DNA from: Microbacterium sp. BH-3-3-3
Lineage (GTDB): Bacteria; Actinomycetota; Actinomycetes; Actinomycetales; Microbacteriaceae
Direction of reading: 5' to 3'
Length of the DNA stretch: 64,000 nt
Assembly (NCBI RefSeq): GCF_007679045.1
Contig: NZ_VEFS01000002.1
Coordinates: 62,001-126,000, forward strand
Made by a program: the position numbers and the translations under genes. A model generated the notes under the pieces. That model was not told where the DNA came from and made no database searches. It saw only the letters and a program-made list of their open reading frames with translations. Shown here in pieces: positions 44,329 through 52,709 of the stretch (positions within the stretch are counted from its first letter, which is position 1; the number at the start of each line of letters is the position of its first letter).

Positions 44329-45005
44329 GTGGAGACGACATGATCAGGGTCGCGGGTCTCACCCGCTTCTTCGGACGCGGGGCTGCGCGCACGACCGCCC
44401 TCTCCGACGCGTCGCTCTCCGTCGCAGCCGGCGAGTTCGTCGTGCTGCGGGGCCCGTCGGGGTCGGGGAAGACGACGTTGCTGACCCTCGCGGCGGGCCT
44501 CGACGAGCCCGACGCGGGGGAGGCGTGGATCGGCGATGTTCGGGTGACGGGGGCGGGGGAGGCGGATGCCGCGCGCCTCCGCCGCGAGGTGATGGGTTAC
44601 GTCGACCAGGAGTTCGCGCTGGTTCCGTTCCTCACCGCGGCCGAGAACGTCGAGCTCCCTCTGCGGCTGCGCGAGGCGGGAGCGCGCGAGCGACGGGCGC
44701 GGGTGGCGGAGATGATCGATGCGGTCGGCCTCGGTGACCATGCCGCTCAGCGGCCCGAGGAGTTGTCGGGCGGTCAGCAGCAGCGCGTCGCGGTGGCGCG
44801 CGCTCTCGTGCACCGGCCGCGGGTGCTCGTCGCCGACGAGCCCACGGCGCAACTCGACAGTGGCACGGCGGCATCCGTCATCTCGCTCGTGATCGAGCAC
44901 GTGCGCCGCGACGGGATGGCCGCCCTCATCGCGTCGCACGATGCGATCGTCGCGGACCGCGCCGACCGGGTCGTCGAGATCCACGACGGGAGGGTGCGCG
45001 CCTGA
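44325..45005 (+). CDS. ABC ATPase, canonical partner
   Basis: A 226-residue ATPase of MacB/LolD size with a complete set: Walker A GPSGSGKTT (Lys49), Q-loop GYVDQEF, signature LSGGQQQRVAVARAL, Walker B VLVADEPTAQLD, H-loop ASHD. With the degenerate ATPase at 43390 it could form an asymmetric heterodimer driving the two large FtsX-type permeases. ATG overlaps the previous stop by 4 bp. It ends 6 bp from the convergent histidine phosphatase stop, with no hairpin between. Confidence 0.92.
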   Translation: MSGDDMIRVAGLTRFFGRGAARTTALSDASLSVAAGEFVVLRGPSGSGKTTLLTLAAGLDEPDAGEAWIGDVRVTGAGEADAARLRREVMGYVDQEFALVPFLTAAENVELPLRLREAGARERRARVAEMIDAVGLGDHAAQRPEELSGGQQQRVAVARALVHRPRVLVADEPTAQLDSGTAASVISLVIEHVRRDGMAALIASHDAIVADRADRVVEIHDGRVRA

Positions 45006-45011
45006 CCGGTC

Positions 45012-45629
45012 TCAGCGGCCCCGCACGTGGTTCCACTGCGTGATGACCTCGGTGCCGTGCTCGAAGCCGAGCTCGCTGACCGCGGAGGTGCCGAGCACGA
45101 AATAGCGACCGCCCGCTGCGGTCAGGCCGAGCCAGGTTCCCGCGAGGGCGCGGAGGAAGTGCCCGTGCGAGAACAGCAGCACCTGCTGGCCGGCGCGCAC
45201 GCGGGGGCGCAGCTCGGAGAGCAGCGCTTCGGCCCGTGCCGTGACCTGCGCGACGGACTCGCCCGGCGTCTCGCCGGCGGGCGTGCCGTCCCAGATGGTC
45301 CAGGGATGGCCGAGCTGCTCGATGATCTCGGGGGTCGTGAGGCCCTCGTATGCGCCGTAGTCCCATTCGACGAGGCGCTTCTCGGGCTGGGCATCCGGAT
45401 AGCCCGCTCGGGCGGCGGTCTCGACCGCGCGCTGCAGGGGACTCGTGAGCACGAGGTCGTAGCGGCGGGTGGCCAGCAGGGTGCCGGCGAGCTCGGCCTT
45501 GTAGGCACCGGTCTCGGTGAGCGGAATGTCGGTGAGTCCCGTGTGCTTGCCGGAGCGGCTCCACGCCGTCTCGCCGTGGCGCACGAGCACGATGCGCCCG
45601 TCGGGTTCGGTCAGCTCTTCATCCTTCAC
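45012..45629 (-). CDS. Histidine phosphatase (phosphoglycerate mutase-like)
   Basis: A 205-residue branch 1 histidine phosphatase. The catalytic LVRHGETAW motif has His18 (phosphohistidine), LTSPLQRAVETA has the second Arg, VEWDYGAYEGLTTPEI the acid region, and LFSHGHFLRAL the second His. The short size without the insertion of true dPGM indicates a phosphatase, possibly acid or sugar-phosphate. GTG at 45629 follows GGAAGGATGG. The second small-RNA copy lies just upstream on the same strand. Confidence 0.88.
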   Translation of the reverse strand: MKDEELTEPDGRIVLVRHGETAWSRSGKHTGLTDIPLTETGAYKAELAGTLLATRRYDLVLTSPLQRAVETAARAGYPDAQPEKRLVEWDYGAYEGLTTPEIIEQLGHPWTIWDGTPAGETPGESVAQVTARAEALLSELRPRVRAGQQVLLFSHGHFLRALAGTWLGLTAAGGRYFVLGTSAVSELGFEHGTEVITQWNHVRGR

Positions 45630-45677
45630 CCGTCCATCCTTCCGCGCCGCGGGCCTGTCGGCATCCCGAGACGGACG

Positions 45678-45771
45678 AAGGGCCGGTCGGGAGATTCCCG
45701 ACCGGCCCTTTCCTGCACCAGAGTGTCCTGCAATCACATGTCGGTAGCTGCCACAGCAAAACAACTACCGT
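45678..45771 (-). ncRNA. Putative small RNA, copy 2
   Basis: Same design as copy 1. The predicted minus-strand 5' end is at about 45771, the 9-bp 5' stem pairs 45762-45770 with 45742-45750, then come the conserved middle and a 15-bp terminator stem (45678-45692 with 45696-45710) with a 3-nt loop. Compared with copy 1, the linker before the terminator and the terminator loop differ in length and sequence, whereas stem, middle and promoter are kept. That pattern is expected for a functional RNA rather than a fresh duplication. About 94 nt. Confidence 0.65.
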
Positions 45772-45777
45772 GCGAGC

Positions 45778-45800
45778 ACTCTATAACGGTGAGATAACGG
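45778..45800 (-). promoter_or_regulatory. Promoter and direct-repeat box of small RNA copy 2
   Basis: TAGAGT -10 (ACTCTA on plus, 45778-45783) and TAACGG at 45784-45789 and 45795-45800, again exactly 11 bp apart. The only change in the boxes region relative to copy 1 is one G to A in the spacer. Confidence 0.5.
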
Positions 45801-45909
45801 AAGGGAAGATGTGTCCGTGACACTTTCGTTATTCATAGGTTTCGGCGGCCGGTGCCCCCCGGCCCCGGCTCCGCGGGGCGATGTCGGAGGTCCTCGTTAG
45901 CATGCAGAC

Positions 45910-47295
45910 ATGCCACCCGAGACGCCCTCGACGCCCCCGCCAGACGGGCCACGCACCCGTCACGCGCTCGTGGCCGAGGCGCTCGCCGCCGATGCGGCTT
46001 TCGCGGCGGCAGAGGCTCGGCGTACCCGCGCCTACGCGGCGCTCGGGCAGTTCGGCGTCGACGCGAACGCAGAGCGAACGTCGGTGCGCGCGGCCGATAT
46101 GGCGCTGCGCGAGATCGCGTCGGAGGTCGCAGCGGCGCAGCGCCTCTCCGACCGCACGGTGCAGGCGCACATCGGGCGCGCGATGCTGATGGTCGACGAC
46201 TTCCCGGCCACCCTCCAGGCTTGGGGTGAGGGGGCGCTCACGCGGGCGCACGTGCGGGCGATCGCCGACATCGGCGCCGCACTCCCCGAAGAGCGCCGCA
46301 CCGAGTTCGACGCCCTCGCGGTGGGGCTCGCGCCGCGACTGAGCCCGGGGCGCCTGCGCTCGCGCCTCGCCGCCGTGGCCGAGAAGCTGCAGCCGACGAC
46401 GCTCACCGAGCGGCATCAGCGAGGTCGCGAGACGCGCTGTGTGCGAGTGGTCCCCGGTGTCGACGGCATGTCCGACCTCATCGCGACCCTCCCCACGGTG
46501 CTGGCCGTCGGAATCTACGACCGGCTGACCCAGCAGAGCAGGGTGGTGATCGACGCGCGCAGTGGGGGCGCCCTCGCGACCCCGGGCGTGACGGGTCCGG
46601 ATGCCGTGACGGCAGCCACCGGCGCATCCGCGGCCACGACCGATGAACGCACCACCGCGCAGTTGCGCGCCGACATCCTCGCCGACCTGCTGCTCGCCGC
46701 CGCTCCGGTCTCCGACCCCACGGTCTCGGGCGACGGACCGGGGGCGCTCGGGGCGATCCGCGCGCGCGTGCAAGTGGTCGTCCCCGCTCTGTCGGTGGTG
46801 CGGCCGGGGGAAGAGGGCCTCGATCCCGCCGAGCTCGTCGGGCACGGACCGATCGACATCGACACGGCTCGCCGCATCGCCGAGGCGACGTCGATGCCGT
46901 GGGATCGCGTGATCACCCACCCCGTCACCGGCGCTGTCCTGATGACCGACACGTACCAGCGCACCGCGGCGATCGACCGGCACCTCCGTGCCCGCGATCG
47001 CCGGTGCCGGTGGCCCGGGTGCGTGGTCCCCGCTGTTCGATGCGAGGTCGATCACACCGTCGACTGGGCTCTGGGCGGCACGACCGACGTCGCGAACCTC
47101 GCCCATCTGTGCCAGCGACATCACTCGCAGAAGCAGTTCACCCGCTGGAAGGTCCGACAGCGCGCCGGCGGGGTGCTCGAGTGGACCTCTCCGTCCGGTC
47201 GGGTCTACGCCGACGAGCCTCTGCCGTACTCGCCGGCGGTGCGGTTCCTCCCGGATGATCCGTCGCCGCCGGAAGACGAGGCGGCACCGTTCTGA
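45910..47295 (+). CDS. DUF222-HNH endonuclease-like protein
   Basis: A 461-residue protein. The N-terminal helical DUF222 region (ALREIASEVAAAQRLSDRTVQAHIGRA, then LTRAHVRAIADIGAALPEERR) is followed by a C-terminal HNH nuclease. The zinc knuckle is CRWPGC, and the catalytic core is CEVDHTVDWALGGTTDVANLAHLCQRHHSQK. The family is multi-copy in Microbacteriaceae and other actinobacteria, is often thought to be mobile, and has no established role. TAGCAT (45898-45903) lies 6 nt before ATG: leaderless. Confidence 0.92.
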   Translation: MPPETPSTPPPDGPRTRHALVAEALAADAAFAAAEARRTRAYAALGQFGVDANAERTSVRAADMALREIASEVAAAQRLSDRTVQAHIGRAMLMVDDFPATLQAWGEGALTRAHVRAIADIGAALPEERRTEFDALAVGLAPRLSPGRLRSRLAAVAEKLQPTTLTERHQRGRETRCVRVVPGVDGMSDLIATLPTVLAVGIYDRLTQQSRVVIDARSGGALATPGVTGPDAVTAATGASAATTDERTTAQLRADILADLLLAAAPVSDPTVSGDGPGALGAIRARVQVVVPALSVVRPGEEGLDPAELVGHGPIDIDTARRIAEATSMPWDRVITHPVTGAVLMTDTYQRTAAIDRHLRARDRRCRWPGCVVPAVRCEVDHTVDWALGGTTDVANLAHLCQRHHSQKQFTRWKVRQRAGGVLEWTSPSGRVYADEPLPYSPAVRFLPDDPSPPEDEAAPF

Positions 47296-47347
47296 GGGAA
47301 CGACAGGGCTGAGCCTCGCCGTTCACCTCCGCCTGAAAGAATGAACC

Positions 47348-48169
47348 GTGCCTCACGACATCCGCCTGATCGCCGTCGACATGGACGGCACCCTCCTCGA
47401 CGGAGACGGCAAGGTCCCCGCGGGGCTGTGGGACGTGCTCCCGCGCCTCGCGGCTCGCGACGTCTCGTTCGTCCCCGCGTCCGGCCGGCAGCTGGCGGCG
47501 CTGCGACGCGAGTTCGGCGCGGCGGCCGACGGCATGACCTTCATCGCCGAGAACGGCGCGTACGTCGTGCGCGAGGGTGTCGAGGTGGCATCCGCGGTCT
47601 TCTCCCGTGACGAGGTCGAGCGGGTCATCCTGCGGTTGCGCGCGCTGATCGCGCAGGGCTACGACCTCGGGGTCGTGCTGTGCGGCAAGCGCTCCGCCTA
47701 CATCGAGCGGGCGGACGCCGCCTTCCGCACGAACGCCGAGGCGTACTACGCCGCTCTCGAGACGGTCGACGACCTGCTCGCCGCCGACGACGACGTGCTG
47801 AAGATCGCCGTGTACGACTTCGCGATCGCCGAGCACAGCGTCGGGCCCGCTCTCGACGACCTCACCGACACGCTCCGCGTCGTCGTGTCGGCGCGTCACT
47901 GGGTCGACATCATGCAGCCCGGCGTCGACAAGGGCACGGCGCTCCGGAGCCTGCAGAACGCCCTCGGAGTCGCGCCGGCGCAGACGGCGGCCTTCGGCGA
48001 CTACCTGAACGACCTCGAGATGATGGATGCCGCGGACTGGTCGTTCGCGATGGACAACGCCCATCCCGAGGTGGTGGCGCGTGCGCGGCACCGCGCGCCC
48101 TCGCACCTCGACCACGGCGTGGTCACGACGATCGAGGCGCTGTTCCCCGAATTCGGCCCCGAGGGCTGA
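47348..48169 (+). CDS. Cof-type HAD hydrolase
   Basis: A 273-residue HAD phosphatase with a C2 cap. Motif I VDMDGTLLDGDG has nucleophile Asp11 and Asp13, motif II is PASGRQL, the motif III Lys is in GVDKGTALR, and motif IV is FGDYLNDLEMM. Such enzymes dephosphorylate sugar phosphates or flavin nucleotides. GTG at 47348 is in frame. An ATG seven bases earlier is out of frame. It converges with the PLP gene at 48176 with a 6-bp gap. Confidence 0.92.
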   Translation: MPHDIRLIAVDMDGTLLDGDGKVPAGLWDVLPRLAARDVSFVPASGRQLAALRREFGAAADGMTFIAENGAYVVREGVEVASAVFSRDEVERVILRLRALIAQGYDLGVVLCGKRSAYIERADAAFRTNAEAYYAALETVDDLLAADDDVLKIAVYDFAIAEHSVGPALDDLTDTLRVVVSARHWVDIMQPGVDKGTALRSLQNALGVAPAQTAAFGDYLNDLEMMDAADWSFAMDNAHPEVVARARHRAPSHLDHGVVTTIEALFPEFGPEG

Positions 48170-48175
48170 CGAGAT

Positions 48176-49390
48176 TCAGCGGGTCACCGCGTCGAGCGCG
48201 GCCGCGAGATCGGCGAGCAGGTCGTCGGCGTCTTCGAGGCCGACCGACAGGCGCAGGTGGCCGTAGCGGCGGAACTCCTCGGGGTACGTCGCGGTGCGCG
48301 GTCCCTCGGCGGCGGTGTGCACGATGAGGCTGTCGTCGTGCCCGAGCGAGAAGCCCGAGGTGATGAGACGCAGCTGCGCGACGAAGCGGTTCTGCAGGTC
48401 GGGGTCGCCGTCGAGGGCGAAGGCCATCATGCCGCCGAAGCTTCCGCTGAAGCCGTCGCCCCCGAACTGTCGGGCCGCGAGCTCGTGCTGCGGGTGCGAG
48501 GCGAGGCCGGGGTAGGCCACGAACGCGACCCGCGGATCGGCGTCGAGGAACGCGGCGACACGGGCCGCCGAGGCGAAGTGCTGGCGCAGGCGCAGCGGCA
48601 GGGTCACCGAGCCGCGCTGGATCATCCACGCGTTGAAGGGGGAGATGATCCCGCCCACGTCGACCATGGCGTCGGCCTTGATCGGCTCGATGAGGTCGGT
48701 GCGCCCGATGACCGCGCCGCCCATCGCGTCGCCGTGACCGTTGATGAACTTGGTGAGCGAGTGCACGACGAGGTCGGCGCCGTCGGCGAGCGGGCGATAG
48801 AACGGGGGAGGCGTGAAGGTCGAGTCGACCATAAGGATCGCTCCGCCCTCGTGCGCGATCTCGGCGAGCAGCGCGATGTCGGCGACCTTGGTGGTCGGGT
48901 TGGCGATCGCCTCGACGCACACGAGCACCGTCTCGGGCCGCATCGCCTGGCGCACGGCATCCGGATCCGTCACGTCGACGAACGTCGCCTCGATGCCGTA
49001 TCGGCGGGGGAGCAGCTCGGTCCACAGGCGCCAGGTCGCTTCGTAGACGACGTCGCTGACCACGACGTGGTCGCCCGCGCTCACGTGCGTGAAGAACACG
49101 GCGTGGAGGGCGGCGACTCCGGATGCCAGGGCCACGGCGTCTTCGCCGTGCTCGAGGGCCGCGAGCTTGCGCTCGAGGGCGAGCTGATTGACGCCGGTGT
49201 TGCGGGTGTAGAGGCCGGGGGCCGTGGCCGACCAGCTGATCTCGCTCGGATCGTCGGGCAGGGCGAAGGAGTTCGCCATGACGAGGGGCGTGCGCAGGGC
49301 CTTCGTGCTGTCGAGCTCGATGCCGCCGTGGACGGCGAGGCTCGCGTCGGACATGCTGTCGGCGAGGGTGCGATCGGGACGGGTGGTCAT
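48176..49390 (-). CDS. Cys/Met metabolism PLP enzyme, methionine gamma-lyase-like
   Basis: A 404-residue fold-type I PLP enzyme. The cofactor Lys214 lies in HSLTKFINGHGD. Other family motifs are LYTRNTGVNQLALERKLAALE, DSTFTPPPFYRPL and FGGMMAFAL. Where bacterial methionine gamma-lyases have YGCT, this protein has VVYEATWRL. The Tyr is kept but the Cys is not, so cystathionine or homoserine-ester chemistry is equally possible. ATG at 49390 follows AAAGGA. It is divergent from the Lrp gene at 49498, its likely regulator. Confidence 0.85.
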   Translation of the reverse strand: MTTRPDRTLADSMSDASLAVHGGIELDSTKALRTPLVMANSFALPDDPSEISWSATAPGLYTRNTGVNQLALERKLAALEHGEDAVALASGVAALHAVFFTHVSAGDHVVVSDVVYEATWRLWTELLPRRYGIEATFVDVTDPDAVRQAMRPETVLVCVEAIANPTTKVADIALLAEIAHEGGAILMVDSTFTPPPFYRPLADGADLVVHSLTKFINGHGDAMGGAVIGRTDLIEPIKADAMVDVGGIISPFNAWMIQRGSVTLPLRLRQHFASAARVAAFLDADPRVAFVAYPGLASHPQHELAARQFGGDGFSGSFGGMMAFALDGDPDLQNRFVAQLRLITSGFSLGHDDSLIVHTAAEGPRTATYPEEFRRYGHLRLSVGLEDADDLLADLAAALDAVTR

Positions 49391-49450
49391 GTCGCGGTCC
49401 TTTCTGCGTCTCGGCGCGTGACGGCGGCGATGTTCTCGGCTACCCTAACG

Positions 49451-49485
49451 TGCAATATGAGCATTGCATAGTGCTCTATATGCAC
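49451..49485. promoter_or_regulatory. Lrp-type operator region
   Basis: TGCAAT (49451-49456) and ATTGCA (49463-49468) form a dyad. A second GTGC/TGCAC dyad lies at 49471-49485. These TGCA-ended repeats sit between the divergent PLP gene and the Lrp gene and are AT-rich, as expected for AsnC/Lrp binding. Confidence 0.55.
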
Positions 49486-49497
49486 ACAGGGAGAGTC

Positions 49498-49941
49498 ATG
49501 GTTCGACCGCGAACGGATGCCGTCGACGAGCGGATCCTCACCGAACTGCAGGCCGACGCCCGCATCCCCCTCGTCACGCTCGCCGCACGCGTGCACCTCT
49601 CGCGCAACGCCGTGAAGCAGCGGATGGAACGCATGGAGCGCGACGGCTTGATCGCCGGATACACGCTCGCGCGGCCCCGGGTCGACGACGGCCGCGTGAC
49701 CGCGATCGTCCTGGTCTACCGTGCCGACCGCATGCGCGGGGCCGGGGTGATCACCGAGCTGACGCGCATCCCCGAGGTCGTGCAGTGCGACATCCTCTCG
49801 GGGCAGTTCGACCTGCTCGTGACGATCCGCGCCGAATCGATGGAGAGGATCGGGCAGATCTGGGAGCGCATCGCCGCCCTCCCGGAGGTCTCCGACACGG
49901 TGACGTCGGTCTCGCTCACCCGCGTGATCGACAGGGCGTGA
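49498..49941 (+). CDS. Lrp/AsnC-family regulator
   Basis: A 147-residue protein. The helix-turn-helix is VDERILTELQADARIPLVTLAARVHLSRNAVKQRMERMERDG, and the RAM domain has VVQCDILSGQFDLLVTIRAE and VTSVSLTRVI. ATG at 49498 follows GGGAGAG. An earlier in-frame ATG at 49450 would add residues encoded by the operator itself and is rejected. It is divergent from the methionine gamma-lyase-like gene and probably senses an amino acid handled by that enzyme. Confidence 0.9.
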   Translation: MVRPRTDAVDERILTELQADARIPLVTLAARVHLSRNAVKQRMERMERDGLIAGYTLARPRVDDGRVTAIVLVYRADRMRGAGVITELTRIPEVVQCDILSGQFDLLVTIRAESMERIGQIWERIAALPEVSDTVTSVSLTRVIDRA

Positions 49942-49953
49942 CCGGCGGGCGCG

Positions 49954-49996
49954 CGGATGCCGCAGCCCCCTCTCGTGGCGGGAGCCGCGGCATCCG
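49954..49996. terminator. Hairpin between convergent Lrp and ALDH genes
   Basis: CGGATGCCGC (49954-49963) pairs with GCGGCATCCG (49987-49996), a 10-bp stem made of the GGATGCC word in opposite orientations, as in the xylA palindrome. Confidence 0.55.
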
Positions 49997-50000
49997 TCGA

Positions 50001-51392
50001 TCATGCGTTGATGCACACGACCTTGGGCTGGGTCATCTCCTCGTAGGCGAAGCGGACTCCTTCGCGACCCATGCTCCCGAACTTGGCTCCGCCGAAGGGC
50101 ATGCTGTCGACGCGGTAGTCGGAGGAGTCGTTGATCATCACGCCGCCGGCTTCGAGGCGATCGGCGACGCGCAGCGCGCGCCCCAGGTCGCGGGTGAAGG
50201 TGCCGGCGTGCAACGCGTATTCGATGTCGTTCGCCTGGGCCACCGCATCGTCTTCGTCGTCGAACGGGGCGAGCACGACCACGGGGGCGAAGGCCTCGTC
50301 GGCCCACAGCTCGCACGACAGCGGCACGCCCTCGACGACGGTGGGGGAGTACACCGACCCCTCGAGGCGGTGCCCCACGAGCACGCGGGCGCCGGCGCGC
50401 ACCGCGTCATCGACCACGCGCTGGGCGGTCTGCGCGGCGGCGGGGGTGATCATGGGCCCCACGTCGGTGGCCTCGTCGGCGGGGTCGCCCGCGCGCAGGG
50501 CTGCGGCCGCGTCGACGAACAGCTCGCGGAAGGCCTCGAAGACCCCACGCTGCACGAGGATGCGCTGCGCGCCCACGCAGTTCTGCCCGGCGGCCCAGAA
50601 CGCCCCCGACACGCACGCCTCCACGGCCTGCCGCACATCGGCGTCGTCGAAGACGATCACCGGTGCGTTTCCGCCCAACTCCATCGCGAGGCGCTTCAGG
50701 CCCGCTCCTCGCGCGATGGCCTCGCCCGTGGCGAAGCCGCCGGTGAACGACACCATGCGCACCTCGCGCGCGGCGACGAGTGCGGCGGCGACCTCGCGAT
50801 CGCCGTGCACGACGGTCACGATCTCATCGGGAAGGCCCGCCTCGATCAGGATGCCGACGAGGAACTCGGCCGTGAACGGGGTGTACGGCGACGGCTTGAG
50901 CACCACGGCGTTGCCACCGGCGAGGGCCGGGCCGAGCTTGTGCGCGACGAGGTTGAGGGCGTCGTTGTAGGGCGTGATGGCCACGACGATGCCCAGCGGC
51001 TCGCGGGTGAACCAGCCCTTGCGGTTCTCCGACCCCTCGAACGCGTCGAAGGGGATGACCTCGCCCGTCGCCGAGCGGGCGGTCTCGGCCGACAGCGACA
51101 GGGTCGTCACCGCGCGGCGCACCTCTTTGCGGGCCTGTCGGATCGTCTTGCCGGCCTCGCGCACGATCAGGGCGCTCGCGGCGTCGGAGCGCTCGCGCAG
51201 CAGGGCGGCCGCGCGTTCGAGGATGCCGTGACGGGCGAAGCGCGAGAGCCCGCGGGAGAGCTCGGCGCCGACGCGGGCCCGGGCGATGACCGCGGGCACG
51301 TCGTCGACGGGCGTGAGGGCGACGTGCCCGACGACGGTGTCGTCGAAGGGGTTGCGCACCTCCAAGGACGAGGAGGGGGCCACGAGCGTCAT
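50001..51392 (-). CDS. Aldehyde dehydrogenase coupled to homoserine dehydrogenase
   Basis: A 463-residue NAD(P)-dependent ALDH. The oxyanion Asn is in ITPYNDALN, the general base Glu in [11 protein letters not shown], the catalytic Cys272 in [12 protein letters not shown], and [14 protein letters not shown] lies near the end. It is close to the lactaldehyde/vanillin-type subgroup by general look. ATG at 51392 overlaps the homoserine dehydrogenase stop (ATGA), so the two proteins are made together. That suggests it oxidises the aldehyde released by its partner (aspartate 4-semialdehyde to aspartate), which is inference. Confidence 0.9.
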   Translation of the reverse strand: MTLVAPSSSLEVRNPFDDTVVGHVALTPVDDVPAVIARARVGAELSRGLSRFARHGILERAAALLRERSDAASALIVREAGKTIRQARKEVRRAVTTLSLSAETARSATGEVIPFDAFEGSENRKGWFTREPLGIVVAITPYNDALNLVAHKLGPALAGGNAVVLKPSPYTPFTAEFLVGILIEAGLPDEIVTVVHGDREVAAALVAAREVRMVSFTGGFATGEAIARGAGLKRLAMELGGNAPVIVFDDADVRQAVEACVSGAFWAAGQNCVGAQRILVQRGVFEAFRELFVDAAAALRAGDPADEATDVGPMITPAAAQTAQRVVDDAVRAGARVLVGHRLEGSVYSPTVVEGVPLSCELWADEAFAPVVVLAPFDDEDDAVAQANDIEYALHAGTFTRDLGRALRVADRLEAGGVMINDSSDYRVDSMPFGGAKFGSMGREGVRFAYEEMTQPKVVCINA

Positions 51393-52444
51393 CGCTTCGC
51401 CTCGGCGGTGCGGGCGACGCGGGCGTCGATCTCGATGATGTCGGACAGCAGGGCGTACGCGGTCTCCACGCGGCCGGCGCCGGGGCCGCTGACCGTGACG
51501 GTTCCGAGCAGGTCGGTGTCGAACGACACCGCGTTGGTCGGTCCGCTGATGCCGGCGAGGGGGTGGGTGAGGGGCAGGGCCATCGGCTCCACGCGGGCGT
51601 CGATCGAGCCGTCGGCACGACGCTCGGCCGAACCGATGAGCTTGAAACGCAGACCCCGGGCCGCGGCATCCGCGATGTCGGCCGGCGCGAGGCCGGTGAT
51701 GCCCGTGCAGGTGACGTCGGCGGGGGTGATGCGGGCGCCCAGCACCTCGTTGGCGAGGATCACGACCTTCAGGCGCACGTCGGACCCCTCGATGTCGGCC
51801 GAGGGGTCGGCCTCGGCGTATCCGAGGGTCTGCGCTTCGGCGACGGCGGTGGCCAGGTCCATTCCCGCTTCCATCTGCCCGAGCACGTAGTTGCTCGTGC
51901 CGTTGAGGATGCCGCGCACCGCGTCGATGCGCAGTCCCTGCAGGGCGGATGCCGCGAAGCGCAGCACCGGGGTGCCGCTGACGACCGACCCCTCGTACGC
52001 GAAATGCACACCGTGGGCGGCGGCGACGGCGTTCAGCTCGGTGCCGGCGAGGGCGACGGGACCCTTGTTGGTGGTGGTGACGCTCTTGCCGGCCTCGAGC
52101 GCGAGGCGCACGTGCGAGACGCCGGGCTCTCCGTCGAGGGGGTTGGTGAAGGTCGCCTCCACGACGATGTCGGCGCTCGTCTCGCGGATGACCTCGGCGT
52201 TGCGCGGGTCGGCCGCGCCCCCGGGCCACGCGGCGAAGGTGTCGTCGGCGCCGAGCGCGAACACCGCGTCGAGGTCGATGCCCTCGTCCTGCACGAGCGA
52301 GCCGAGGCGCAGGTCGGTGATCGCGACCACGCGCAGGGCGAAGCCGAGCTCTTCGGCCAGCTCGTCTCCGCGGGTGCGGATGAGGTCGGCCAGCGCGCGG
52401 TTGACGCCGCCGAAGCCGATGAGGGCGAGATCGTGACGGTTCAT
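51389..52444 (-). CDS. Homoserine dehydrogenase-like protein, ACT-less
   Basis: A 351-residue enzyme. The dinucleotide motif [13 protein letters not shown] spans residues 7-19, and [43 protein letters not shown] and [25 protein letters not shown] are core Hom motifs. It lacks the C-terminal ACT domain that gives biosynthetic actinobacterial Hom (about 430-445 residues) threonine feedback. ATG at 52444 follows GAGGAGCACC. Coupling to an ALDH and divergence from an amino-acid permease point to homoserine catabolism rather than synthesis. Confidence 0.88.
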   Translation of the reverse strand: MNRHDLALIGFGGVNRALADLIRTRGDELAEELGFALRVVAITDLRLGSLVQDEGIDLDAVFALGADDTFAAWPGGAADPRNAEVIRETSADIVVEATFTNPLDGEPGVSHVRLALEAGKSVTTTNKGPVALAGTELNAVAAAHGVHFAYEGSVVSGTPVLRFAASALQGLRIDAVRGILNGTSNYVLGQMEAGMDLATAVAEAQTLGYAEADPSADIEGSDVRLKVVILANEVLGARITPADVTCTGITGLAPADIADAAARGLRFKLIGSAERRADGSIDARVEPMALPLTHPLAGISGPTNAVSFDTDLLGTVTVSGPGAGRVETAYALLSDIIEIDARVARTAEAKR

Positions 52445-52640
52445 GGTGCTCCTCGAGAGGGGTACGGAAGGGACTGTGACGATCGTGCGACGACGTCACG
52501 GCACCGCGCCCCTGACGTTCGGGCGGTGACGGATGCCGTTTCGTCGGTGCCGCGGGCGGATCGTCCGTTCGTCGCGAATGCGTCGCCGGCTCTTGAGCGG
52601 GGGTGGGGTGCACGCTAGGGTCCGTGGAAACATGTGCGAA

Positions 52641-52662
52641 ATGAACACGGTGCAGTGTTCAT
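52641..52662. promoter_or_regulatory. Palindromic operator between hom-ALDH and permease
   Basis: ATGAACAC (52641-52648) and GTGTTCAT (52655-52662) form a perfect 8-bp inverted repeat with a 6-bp spacer, 48 bp before the permease start and about 200 bp before hom. One of the two IclR proteins downstream is the plausible ligand. Confidence 0.6.
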
Positions 52663-52709
52663 CCAGCACGAACTGCGATCCGCTCCCTCCTCTTCGAATG
52701 CGAGAAGCC

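Noticed and set aside
37603..45809. The duplicated intergenic element as an insertion-sequence remnant
   Set aside because: No terminal inverted repeats, target duplications or transposase fragments are visible. The copies share a promoter-stem-terminator layout on the same strand.
49450..49497. Earlier ATG for the Lrp gene at 49498
   Set aside because: The added residues come from the operator dyads, while ATG 49498 has GGGAGAG upstream and matches the family length.
48176..52444. PLP enzyme plus Hom read as a methionine biosynthesis cluster
   Set aside because: There is no metX, metY or metE nearby, Hom lacks its feedback domain and is coupled to an aldehyde dehydrogenase, and permeases are present, which together fit catabolism better. 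Not excluded for the PLP enzyme alone.
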